Below the pieces are notes generated by a model. It was given only the letters and a program-made list of their open reading frames with translations, was not told the origin of the DNA and did no database searches. DNA of 15,676 bases, taken from Acidobacteriaceae bacterium (GTDB lineage Bacteria; Acidobacteriota; Terriglobia; Terriglobales; Acidobacteriaceae). The stretch covers positions 7,434-23,109 of the forward strand of contig PMOF01000136.1 in assembly GCA_003162495.1 (NCBI GenBank). Direction: 5' to 3'. The position numbers and the translations under genes were made by a program. Shown in pieces: positions 1 to 6,870 of this stretch (position 1 is its first letter; every line of letters begins with the position of its first letter).

Positions 1-748
1 GCGCGAGATTGTACCGCACCAGCAATTCCCGCACTTCGGACACGGTGGAATGATCGGGCGAAGTGGGGCCGGACGACAGCGTATCCAACGAGCGCAGCGG
101 CACGTCGGGCACCAGCAGGCTCACCTTTGCGGCCTCCGGCGCGGCCATGGCCAGCCGTCCGCCTTTCACCGCGGAAAAGTGCTTGCGCAGGGTATTGATC
201 TCGCCGATCGGCGCACCCGAACCCAGCAGCAACTCGTGGAAGGCGATGGTGTCTTCGAGCGTGATCTGCGGATCGAGGGGAAGGTCGAACATGGCCGAGC
301 CGCCGCCGGAGATGAGGAAAAAGATGAGCGTATCTTTCCGCCCCTTTTTCAGCATGGCCAGGGTGGCGCGGGCCGCGGCGAAGGAGTCCTGGTTTGGTAA
401 TGGGTGGCCGCCCTCAAAATAACGAAAGCGCCAGTTGCGATTTTTTGGCACCTGGTTTGCGCAACAAATGCCGCGCAGGCCTTTGCGGCGGCTCATCCGC
501 AGCAGCAGGGTATCGAGCATGGGAACGGCAGCCTTGCCCAGCGCCACCACAAAAATGCGCTTGTAAGCGGAGAGATTGATCGTGGCCGGCCCGCTGCCGT
601 CGGGCAGCAGGCGATGCAGTGTCTGGCCTTCAAAGCGAATGCGCCGGTCGAAGGCCGATGGGATGTTGCAGGCCTCGACAGCGCCGGTAAAAATTCCGGT
701 GGCCGTCGCGTGCAGGGTTTCGAGAGCGAGATCGCTGACCGGCGTCAT
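1..748 (-). CDS. Glycerate 2-kinase (MOFRL/GckA-type), 3' end beyond window
   Basis: Probably phosphorylates D-glycerate to 2-phosphoglycerate with ATP in the cytoplasm, feeding C2/C3 acids into glycolysis. Reading leftward from ATG 746-748, the frame is open for 249 codons to the window edge. It shows the family landmarks in order: a VALGKAAVPM segment near residue 70, EGGHPLPNQ near residue 112, a glycine-rich ISGGGSAMFDLP loop, then GEINTLRKHFSAVKGGRLA and SSGPTSPD. These match the N-terminal domain of the glycerate kinase family also annotated as hydroxypyruvate reductase TtuD. The C-terminal MOFRL domain must lie to the left of position 1, since the family is usually above 400 residues. 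An AAGGAGC ribosome site lies just upstream, and the start codon overlaps the stop of the hydrolase gene (ATGA), which suggests an operon with translational coupling. Family assignment is firm; the exact substrate is inferred. Confidence 0.85.
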   Translation of the reverse strand, partial: MTPVSDLALETLHATATGIFTGAVEACNIPSAFDRRIRFEGQTLHRLLPDGSGPATINLSAYKRIFVVALGKAAVPMLDTLLLRMSRRKGLRGICCANQVPKNRNWRFRYFEGGHPLPNQDSFAAARATLAMLKKGRKDTLIFFLISGGGSAMFDLPLDPQITLEDTIAFHELLLGSGAPIGEINTLRKHFSAVKGGRLAMAAPEAAKVSLLVPDVPLRSLDTLSSGPTSPDHSTVSEVRELLVRYNLA

Positions 749-1512
749 GGGCGTTGCTCCTTGAGCCGATCGGCGAGCGAAGGTTGGACCCAAGCGGCGA
801 GCGAGTGTTGGAGCCAAGCGGCGAGCGCTTGTTGCATCGGCTCCAGGTGACCGGTAAAAAAGTGATCGGCGCCGGGAATGCGCAGCATGCGTTTTGGTTC
901 AGCGGCGGAGCCGGCCACCTGCGTCCACTGCTCGCTGGGCGCGTACCGGTCGCGATCTCCGCTCAGGAGAAGTTTGGGAAGAGTGCAACTTGCAAGGCAG
1001 GGATAGCGGTAGTCGCGGCCTTCTGCAAGAATAGGGAGCCCAAGCGCGACCAGTGCTTGGACGCCTGCGCGCCCGCCTGGCTGAAGTGAGCCGCGGCCGC
1101 AACAGGCCCTTAACACCATGGCCGCGCCAAAACTGAAGCCGGCGGCCACCACGGGGCGTTTGTATTCGTTTTCAAGCCAGGCCAGAGCCGCTGCCACATC
1201 GCCGGTCTCCGCGTCGCCGTCGTGCGTCCCCTGGCTCAAGCCAGTGCCGCGAAAGTTGAAGCGCAAAACCGGCCAGCCCAACCCCCACTGCGGATCGTTG
1301 AGCACTTTCATGGCGTGGTAGACCACTTTGTTGTGCAGGGTGCCGCCACCCAGCGGATGAGGGTGGCAGACGAGCGCCGCAAAGGGCGCATCGGCCAGGC
1401 CTTCGTTCACGATCGCTTCCAGCCGGCCGGCGGGTCCCGTTAAATCAACGCTCCGCAGGATGGCTTTCGCCGAAGTCGAGTGGCTGGGAACGGGAGCGAT
1501 TGTCGCAGTCAT
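745..1512 (-). CDS. Alpha/beta hydrolase, dienelactone-hydrolase-like
   Basis: A cytoplasmic serine hydrolase of unknown substrate. The N-terminal half carries CHPHPLGGGTLHNKVVYH, typical of the COG2945-like alpha/beta hydrolases, followed by RFNFRGTGLS. Numbering from the chosen start, the nucleophile elbow GFSFG gives Ser127, the acid is probably Asp188 in SGDRDR, and the base is His217 in GADHF, so the triad is complete. Three in-frame starts are possible: TTG 1545, ATG 1524 and ATG 1512. I prefer 1512 because GGACGG lies just upstream, a TAGAAT hexamer sits 10 bases before it, and the protein fold begins well after it. The last 24 residues are a threefold repeat (LAAWLQHS, LAAWVQPS, LADRLKEQ) encoded by a 24-base DNA repeat. 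The gene is the first of a two-gene unit with the downstream glycerate kinase. Confidence 0.85.
   Translation of the reverse strand: MTATIAPVPSHSTSAKAILRSVDLTGPAGRLEAIVNEGLADAPFAALVCHPHPLGGGTLHNKVVYHAMKVLNDPQWGLGWPVLRFNFRGTGLSQGTHDGDAETGDVAAALAWLENEYKRPVVAAGFSFGAAMVLRACCGRGSLQPGGRAGVQALVALGLPILAEGRDYRYPCLASCTLPKLLLSGDRDRYAPSEQWTQVAGSAAEPKRMLRIPGADHFFTGHLEPMQQALAAWLQHSLAAWVQPSLADRLKEQRP
771..842 (+). repeat. 24-bp tandem repeat, three units, inside the hydrolase 3' end
   Basis: Units begin at 771, 795 and 819, each opening with cggcgagcg. The first two units are nearly identical over 24 bases and the third is diverged in its second half. The unit is a multiple of three, so the coding frame of the hydrolase is preserved and its C-terminus gains eight-residue repeats of the form LAAWxQxS. 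Confidence 0.8.
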
Positions 1513-1522
1513 ACTACCGTCC

Positions 1523-1528
1523 ATTCTA
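1523..1528 (-). promoter_or_regulatory. Possible -10 element of the hydrolase-kinase unit
   Basis: TAGAAT on the minus strand, ending 10 bases before ATG 1512. I see no good -35 hexamer at 16-18 bases. If used, transcription would start at or within a few bases of the start codon. This is a weak call based on one hexamer and position. Confidence 0.25.
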
Positions 1529-1686
1529 CGCGCAATCGAGGCCAATTTTCATCTCCAGGTCGCATTCCGGTCCGGGTTTTTGACTTCGGGCTCGATCACG
1601 CGCCGCCCGCGGGCAAATCGATTGACCTCTGGCGATGCGCTGGCCCTTTGCAATCACCCTCGCAAGAGGCGACCCATCCGCTGGGT

Positions 1687-1692
1687 TATTCT
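1687..1692 (+). promoter_or_regulatory. Possible -10 element of the M20 peptidase gene
   Basis: TATTCT, with the peptidase ATG nine bases after its last base. No Shine-Dalgarno sequence is visible between it and the ATG (ctggcagcaag), which fits a leaderless or nearly leaderless message. No convincing -35 partner is seen. The 189-base divergent gap 1513-1701 holds nothing else I can support. Confidence 0.3.
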
Positions 1693-1701
1693 GGCAGCAA
1701 G

Positions 1702-2745
1702 ATGTCCCGTCCTTTGCGTGCCAGCCCCGTTGACCCCGTTCGTCTTACGCGTGAACTGTGCGAAATCGAATCCACTACCTACCACGAGGGCGCGGCAGGC
1801 GACTTTCTGGCCGATTTGCTGGCGCGCCAGGGATGGGAAGTGGAGAAGACCCCGGTGCCCCAGCCGGCCGAGAGCGCCGAGGCCGGCCCGCGCTGGAACG
1901 TCTATGCCGGTATGGCCGGCCAGATCCCCGATCTGGTCTTTTCCACCCACATGGATACCGTTCCGCCCTACATTCCCTTCAGCGAGGACGAGGATTTCAT
2001 GTACGGCCGCGGCGTCTCGGACGCCAAGGGCATCATTGCGGCCCAGGTGGCGGCTGCCGAGGCGCTGCGCGCGGCTGGGTTTCGGGTTGGGCTCTTGTTC
2101 GTGAGCGGTGAGGAGCGCGACTCAGCAGGGGCCAAGATCGCCAACCTCACGCCCAAAGGCAGCCGCTTCCTTATCAACGGCGAGCCTACCGACAATCGCC
2201 TGGCCCTGGCCTCAAAGGGCGCTCTGCGGGCAGCATTCAAATCCACTGGCACCATGGCGCACTCGGCCTATCCGGAACTGGGAGAAAGCGCCGTCCACAA
2301 GCTGATCGAAGCCCTAGCCAGGGTGCTTGCGCTGCCGCTTCCGTCGCTTGAGGGCGTCGGTCCCAGCACGCTCAACATCGGCCAAATCCGCGGCGGCCAT
2401 GCACCCAACGTCATCGCCGATCACGCCGAAGCGCAGGTGCTGGTGCGGATGGTCGGCGATTCGGCTCCCATGCGCGCGGCGCTCGCGAATGCTGCCGCCG
2501 GCCTTGCCGAGGTTGACTTCACCCTGGATTCGCCCTTTGTCCGCATGCGCGCGATTGAAGGCTTGCCCACCATGATTGCAAAATTCTCCACCGACATTCC
2601 CTATTTGACCAACTGGGGCGAGCCGCTGCTGCTCGGCCCAGGCTCCATCCACGTGGCCCATACGCCGTTTGAGAAGCTGGCGAAAAAGGAGCTGCTCGAA
2701 GGAGTCGACTTATACATCAAGGTCGCCAGGCAATTGCTGGGTTGA
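1702..2745 (+). CDS. M20-family metallopeptidase / deacylase (ArgE/DapE-like)
   Basis: A 347-residue cytoplasmic zinc hydrolase that removes an acyl or amino-acid group from a small substrate. The true substrate cannot be read from sequence. Metal-site residues are all visible: His83 and Asp85 in STHMDTVPPY, bridging Asp107 in YGRGVSDAKG, the general base Glu137 with Glu138 in SGEER, a further acidic residue in GEPTD (161-164), and a C-terminal His in HVAHTPFE. Residues from about 168 to 280 form the lid/dimerisation domain, beginning LASKGALRAAFKSTG. An upstream extension to 1480 is open but its extra 74 residues look non-coding, so I start at ATG 1702 (MSRPLRASP). The gene is monocistronic by appearance: divergent from the hydrolase and 117 bases from the methyltransferase. 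Confidence 0.87.
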   Translation: MSRPLRASPVDPVRLTRELCEIESTTYHEGAAGDFLADLLARQGWEVEKTPVPQPAESAEAGPRWNVYAGMAGQIPDLVFSTHMDTVPPYIPFSEDEDFMYGRGVSDAKGIIAAQVAAAEALRAAGFRVGLLFVSGEERDSAGAKIANLTPKGSRFLINGEPTDNRLALASKGALRAAFKSTGTMAHSAYPELGESAVHKLIEALARVLALPLPSLEGVGPSTLNIGQIRGGHAPNVIADHAEAQVLVRMVGDSAPMRAALANAAAGLAEVDFTLDSPFVRMRAIEGLPTMIAKFSTDIPYLTNWGEPLLLGPGSIHVAHTPFEKLAKKELLEGVDLYIKVARQLLG

Positions 2746-2862
2746 ACGGCGGCCGCGCAAAAATCTCCAGGCCGCGCGAGCGAACCGTCTGCTATGCTTC
2801 CCCTGCTGTTTCGTAAACCCAATTTTCTTGATCGAGCCCAATTTCCGTCATCGAGGTAGACC

Positions 2863-3882
2863 ATGACCACCGCAGTCGTTGCTCCCGTTACGCCCGAACG
2901 CATCTATCAACTTGCCTGGGGCTACGCTCCCACGCTCGTTCTTGAGGCGGCCATCCGCCACCGGGTTTTTGATGTGCTGGACAGCGGCCCAAAATCTCTG
3001 CAGGAAGTAAGCAAGGAAACCGGCGCGTCGGAACGCGGACTCTCGGCGATCATGAATGTCCTGGTGGGTCTCGATTTTCTGGCCAAGGACAAGAAGGGAT
3101 CGTATAGCCTGACGCCGGAGAGCGCAGCATTTCTTGTGAGCACCAAGCCGGAATTTCAGGGCGGCTTCCTTCGCCATACCAGCGAACACCTGCTTCCCAA
3201 GTGGCTGGGCCTGAATGAAGTCGTGGCCACGGGCCGCCCCGCGCAGGCCGTCAATCAGCAAGCGGACGGGACCGACTTCTTTGAGAAGTTTGTCAATGAC
3301 ATTTTTCCCATGAGCTATCACGTGGCTCAGGAACTTGCCGCGCACCTCAACCTCGATGACGCCGGCGGCACGGTGAAGGTGCTCGATCTAGCGGCCGGCT
3401 CGGGAGTCTGGGGCATCGCCCTGGCCCAAAGTTCCACCAAGGTCCGCGTCACCGCCGTCGACTGGCCGGGCATCATTCCCGTGACGCGCAAGACCGTGGC
3501 ACGCTTCGGACTTGCGGATCGTTTCACTTTCGTTGAGGGCGACCTGCTTTCCGCGGACTTCGGCAGCGGTCACAACGTCGCCACCCTCGGCCACATCCTG
3601 CACAGCGAAGGCGTGGAGCGCAGCAAGGCGCTGCTTGCCAAAACTTTCCGCGCCCTGGCCTCCGGAGGAACCATCGCGATCGCTGAGTTCCTGGTGAACC
3701 CGGATCGAACCGGACCCGTGAACGGGCTGATCTTTGCCGTGAACATGCTGGTCAACACAGATTCCGGCGACACATTCTCGTTTGAAGAAATCAGCGGCTG
3801 GCTGCGCGAGGCCGGCTTCGTCGATTCCCGCACCCTCGCCACGCACGGCCCTTCGCCGTTGATCCTGGCCACCAAACCGTAG
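2863..3882 (+). CDS. SAM-dependent O-methyltransferase with winged-helix dimerisation domain
   Basis: A 339-residue cytoplasmic methyltransferase of the plant-OMT/Methyltransf_2 type, which methylates a hydroxyl on a small, often aromatic, acceptor. Residues about 10-95 are the winged-helix dimerisation region (LEAAIRHRVFDVLDSGPKSL, then the recognition-helix-like ASERGLSAIMNVLVGLDFL). The SAM-binding motif I is VLDLAAGSGVW (about 173-183), followed by an acidic residue Asp200 in TAVDW and GDLLSADF near 227. His247 in ILHSEG sits where the family has its catalytic histidine (LHDW in plant enzymes), so the catalytic base appears present. GAGGTAG seven bases before ATG 2863 fixes the start. No biosynthetic partners lie nearby, so the acceptor is unknown. 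A TATGCT hexamer at 2793 may be its -10, but this is weak. Confidence 0.85.
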   Translation: MTTAVVAPVTPERIYQLAWGYAPTLVLEAAIRHRVFDVLDSGPKSLQEVSKETGASERGLSAIMNVLVGLDFLAKDKKGSYSLTPESAAFLVSTKPEFQGGFLRHTSEHLLPKWLGLNEVVATGRPAQAVNQQADGTDFFEKFVNDIFPMSYHVAQELAAHLNLDDAGGTVKVLDLAAGSGVWGIALAQSSTKVRVTAVDWPGIIPVTRKTVARFGLADRFTFVEGDLLSADFGSGHNVATLGHILHSEGVERSKALLAKTFRALASGGTIAIAEFLVNPDRTGPVNGLIFAVNMLVNTDSGDTFSFEEISGWLREAGFVDSRTLATHGPSPLILATKP

Positions 3883-3899
3883 CGGCGAACGGAAATGGA

Positions 3900-3957
3900 T
3901 TTCCCTCCACGCTCCTCCATCGGGCTCAGCCGATATGATGGAAGAGTTGGAGGGAAA
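3900..3957 (+). promoter_or_regulatory. 58-base nested inverted repeat covering the glutathione peroxidase RBS
   Basis: Outer arms tttccctcca (3900-3909) and tggagggaaa (3948-3957) are perfectly complementary over 10 bases. Inner arms ctcctccatc (3912-3921) and gatggaagag (3937-3946) pair at 9 of 10 positions. The 15-base apex contains a small GGC/GCC pair. The right outer arm includes GGAGGG (3949-3954), the only good Shine-Dalgarno before the peroxidase ATG at 3966. A TATGAT hexamer (3934-3939) overlaps the apex. It starts 17 bases after the methyltransferase stop and has no T-run, so it is not a standard terminator. Confidence 0.7.
3934..3939 (+). promoter_or_regulatory. Possible -10 of the glutathione peroxidase gene
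   Basis: TATGAT, 26 bases before the peroxidase ATG, inside the inverted repeat 3900-3957. A start of transcription near 3946 would leave the GGAGGG ribosome site in the leader but omit the left half of the repeat. No clear -35 hexamer is seen. Confidence 0.35.
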
Positions 3958-3965
3958 CATTCATC

Positions 3966-4520
3966 ATGAGCGTATCCATTTTAGAAATTCCGGTGAAGAA
4001 AATTACCGGCGAAGACACGTCGCTGGACGAATTCAAGGGCAAGGTTCTGCTGGTGGTCAACGTGGCCTCAAAGTGCGGGCTGACGCCGCAATATGAGGGC
4101 CTGGAAAATCTCTACGAGCAATACAAAGGCCAGGGCCTGGTAGTCGCCGGTTTCCCGGCCAATGACTTCAAGGCTCAGGAGCCGGGCACCAACGAGGAGA
4201 TTCAGACCTTCTGCACCACGAATTTCGGCGTCAAATTTCCGCTCTTCGAAAAGATCACCGTCGTCGGCGGCCAGAAGCATCCTCTTTATGCGGCTTTGAT
4301 TGCGGCGCAGCCCAAGGCAGTCAGCCTCAGCGAGGTTCCGTTCCGCGAAAAGCTGAAGGGCTACGGCATTGAAGCCAACGCCGAGCCTGAAGTGCTGTGG
4401 AACTTTGAAAAATTTCTGGTCAGCCGCAAAGGCGATGTGGTGAAGCGGTTCGCGCCGGACACCCAGCCCGACGCGCCCGAATTAACCGCAGCCATCGAGA
4501 CAGAGTTGTCAAAGGACTGA
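3966..4520 (+). CDS. Glutathione peroxidase family, Cys-type (probably thioredoxin-dependent)
   Basis: Reduces hydrogen peroxide or organic hydroperoxides. The 184-residue length fits the family, with no signal peptide, so it is cytoplasmic. The peroxidatic residue is Cys37 in VNVASKCGLTPQYE (not selenocysteine). A second cysteine, Cys83 in EIQTFCTTNFGVKFP, matches the resolving cysteine of 2-Cys enzymes that use thioredoxin rather than glutathione. The C-terminal LWNFEKFLVSRKG motif supplies the conserved Trp and Asn. The usual FPCNQF block is FPANDF here, so Asp67 stands where the classical catalytic Gln is. GGAGGG lies 11 bases before ATG 3966, within a long inverted repeat that may control access to it. 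The DUF255 gene, also a thioredoxin-fold protein, follows 108 bases later. Confidence 0.92.
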   Translation: MSVSILEIPVKKITGEDTSLDEFKGKVLLVVNVASKCGLTPQYEGLENLYEQYKGQGLVVAGFPANDFKAQEPGTNEEIQTFCTTNFGVKFPLFEKITVVGGQKHPLYAALIAAQPKAVSLSEVPFREKLKGYGIEANAEPEVLWNFEKFLVSRKGDVVKRFAPDTQPDAPELTAAIETELSKD

Positions 4521-4628
4521 CCGCGAGCAGGGGAGCCGGCCCTAAAGTCTCGCTGGGATTGCAAGTTTCAAAAGCGCGACCTGGGTCACCTCCGCGCTCC
4601 ACTGCGCCCGGCCATTTATCCTCAGAAG

Positions 4629-6797
4629 ATGCACGAGGATGTTTCTCCGACGCCCGTCGCCGCTAACCTGCTGGAGCAGGCGGCTTCTTCCTATCTCCGC
4701 TCGGCGCGGCATCAGCCCATTCAGTGGCATGCGTGGGGCGAGGCGGCCTTTGCGCGCGCGCAGTCGGAAGACAAGCCCATCCTGCTCGACATCGGCGCGG
4801 TGTGGTGCCACTGGTGCCACGTGATGGATCGCGAGTCCTATGAAGACCCGGAGATGGCCCGGGTGATTAACGAACATTTTGTTGCCGTGAAGGTGGATCG
4901 CGACGAGCGCCCCGACGTGGACGCGCGTTATCAGGCCGCGGTCTCGGCCATCAGCGGGCAGGGCGGGTGGCCGCTGACGGCGTTTCTCACGCCCGATGGC
5001 CGTCCCTACTTCGGCGGCACATATTTCCCGCGCGACGATCGCTACGGGCGGCCCGGTTTTGGGCGCGTGCTGCTCACCATGGCCCAGGTGTGGCGCGACC
5101 GCCGCGAGGAAGCGATTGAGTCGGCGAGCAGCGTGATGGCAGCCATCGAACAGAATGAAAGCTTCTCCGGCCGCGGCGGCGATCTGTCTTTGGCGCTTGT
5201 CGACAAGATTGCCGGATCAGCTCTGAAACAATTCGACGCGCGCAACGGCGGGTTCGGCTCGCAGCCCAAGTTTCCCCACCCTGGAGTGCTCGATCTGCTG
5301 CTTGAAGTGGCCATGAATCGAGGCAACGAAGCGGCTCGCGATGCCTTCACCATTACGCTCGAAAAGATGGCGCATGGCGGCGTCTATGACCAGCTGGCCG
5401 GCGGTTTCCATCGCTACAGCGTGGACGAGCGCTGGATCGTTCCTCACTTCGAAAAAATGCTCTATGACAACACCGAGCTGCTGCGCAATTATGTGCACGG
5501 TTTTCAGAGCCTGGTCCGCCCGGATTTTCTTCAGACTGCGAAAGAGATCGTGCAGTGGCTCGATTCCACCATGACCGATCGCGCGCGCGGGGGCTTCTAT
5601 GCTTCGCAGGATGCGGACATCAACCTCGACGACGATGGCGACTACTTTACCTGGACGCTCGAAGAGGCACACGCCGTGCTTGATCCCGCGGAACTCGATT
5701 TCGCGTCGCGTTACTGGGACATTGGCGCACTGGGCGACATGCACCACAACCCGGCGAAGAACGTTTTGTACGTGCAGCAAGCACTGGAAGAAAAAGCCGG
5801 ATCAGAAAACCAGCCAGCCGATTCAGTCGCACATCATGCCTTGCGCGATTCCGCGCGGCGCAAACTGCTCGCGGCCCGCGCCGAGCGGCCCACGCCCTTT
5901 ATCGACCAAACCCTCTATACCGGCTGGAATGCAATGGCTGTGACCGCGTACCTGGAGACCGCGCGCGTGCTGCGCATGGATGGGGCGCGCGAGTTTGCCT
6001 TGCGCACGCTTACGCGATTGCTGGCAGAGGCCTGGGACGGTGCGGACACGCTGCATCATGTGATTGCGTATGGCAGCGGATCGGGTGAGGGAACTGCGCC
6101 GGCGGAGAAGGTGCCGGGCACGCTCGACGACTACGCTTTCGCGGTCCATGCGGCGATCGATGGCTGGCTGGCGAGCGGGGAGATGAAGTTTTATGACGCG
6201 GCCGTCAAGCTTGCCGACGGTATGATCGCGCACTTCTACGACCGCACGGCAGGAGCGTTCTACGACGCGGCGGTACCCGCGGACGGGGCCATCCCTCTGG
6301 GTGCGCTGGGGGCGCGCCGCAAACCGCTGCAGGACTCGCCCACTCCGGCTGGCAATCCTACAGCCGCATCGGCCCTGCTGCGCCTTGAAGCCCTGAGCGG
6401 CCACCAGGAGTATCGCGAGATCGCCGAAGACACGCTCGAGTCCTTCGCAGGCATCGTGGAGCACTTCGGCCTGTACGCCGGCAACTACGGATTGGCGCTG
6501 GAGCGGCTGCTGCTCGATCCGGTTCAAGTGGTGATCGTGGGCTCCGGCCCGGAAGCCGATCGCCTGGAAGCAACGGCCGTTGCGCGCTTTGCCGTGAACA
6601 AAATGGTGGTGCGCGTCGCTCCTTCGCGGCTGGTTGAAGGCGGAATTCCTCCCGCGCTGGCCGAAACCTTGCTTCACGTTCCTGCGCCTCTAGGCGTCGA
6701 CGCATGGGCGCTAGTTTGCCTGGGCCGCACGTGCCTGCCGCCGATTCTCGATGCCGAGGCGTTAGTGGAAGCTCTGGAACAATCGTTTCAGGCATAG
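4629..6797 (+). CDS. DUF255 / YyaL-type protein: thioredoxin-like domain plus helical barrel
   Basis: A 722-residue protein of the family that includes bacterial YyaL and animal SPATA20. Its biochemical role is not settled. Residues about 10-170 are the DUF255 thioredoxin-like domain: HQPIQWHAWGEAAFARA, the family hallmark VWCHWCHVMDRES (Cys60-His-Trp-Cys63-His), VKVDRDERPDVD and GQGGWPLTAFLTPDG with GGTYFP. The remainder looks like the alpha/alpha barrel seen in six-hairpin glycosidase-like enzymes, with FGSQPKFPHPG, GGVYDQLAGGFHRYSVD, VPHFEKMLYDN, ASQDAD and GNPTAAS. It is full length with no signal peptide or membrane segment. The start at 4629 has only a weak AGAAG upstream. The 108-base gap before it holds no clear promoter apart from a TTTATC-like stretch close to the ATG. 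It is convergent with the channel gene; the 73-base gap between them shows only short weak palindromes. Confidence 0.9.
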   Translation: MHEDVSPTPVAANLLEQAASSYLRSARHQPIQWHAWGEAAFARAQSEDKPILLDIGAVWCHWCHVMDRESYEDPEMARVINEHFVAVKVDRDERPDVDARYQAAVSAISGQGGWPLTAFLTPDGRPYFGGTYFPRDDRYGRPGFGRVLLTMAQVWRDRREEAIESASSVMAAIEQNESFSGRGGDLSLALVDKIAGSALKQFDARNGGFGSQPKFPHPGVLDLLLEVAMNRGNEAARDAFTITLEKMAHGGVYDQLAGGFHRYSVDERWIVPHFEKMLYDNTELLRNYVHGFQSLVRPDFLQTAKEIVQWLDSTMTDRARGGFYASQDADINLDDDGDYFTWTLEEAHAVLDPAELDFASRYWDIGALGDMHHNPAKNVLYVQQALEEKAGSENQPADSVAHHALRDSARRKLLAARAERPTPFIDQTLYTGWNAMAVTAYLETARVLRMDGAREFALRTLTRLLAEAWDGADTLHHVIAYGSGSGEGTAPAEKVPGTLDDYAFAVHAAIDGWLASGEMKFYDAAVKLADGMIAHFYDRTAGAFYDAAVPADGAIPLGALGARRKPLQDSPTPAGNPTAASALLRLEALSGHQEYREIAEDTLESFAGIVEHFGLYAGNYGLALERLLLDPVQVVIVGSGPEADRLEATAVARFAVNKMVVRVAPSRLVEGGIPPALAETLLHVPAPLGVDAWALVCLGRTCLPPILDAEALVEALEQSFQA

Positions 6798-6870
6798 AAC
6801 GGCGAGATGTCGGCATGGCTGCGAGACTCGCCCGAGATCTCTTGGATGGAGCGTATACGCGCCCTGCCGA

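Noticed and set aside
1480..1701. In-frame N-terminal extension of the M20 peptidase, and an overlapping open frame from 1460 to 2104
   Set aside because: The extra residues lack family similarity and look like translated intergenic DNA, while the 1460-2104 frame reads Arg/Pro-rich nonsense through the peptidase coding sequence. ATG 1702 matches the expected N-terminus.
3900..3957. Intrinsic terminator after the methyltransferase
   Set aside because: The stem is strong but is followed by aaacattcatc with no T-run, and the 3' arm carries a ribosome site, so a regulatory role is more likely.
6798..6870. Bidirectional terminator between the convergent DUF255 and channel genes
   Set aside because: Only short palindromes (gcgag-a-ctcgc, gagatctc, tgccg...cggca) are present, none with a stable stem plus T-run.
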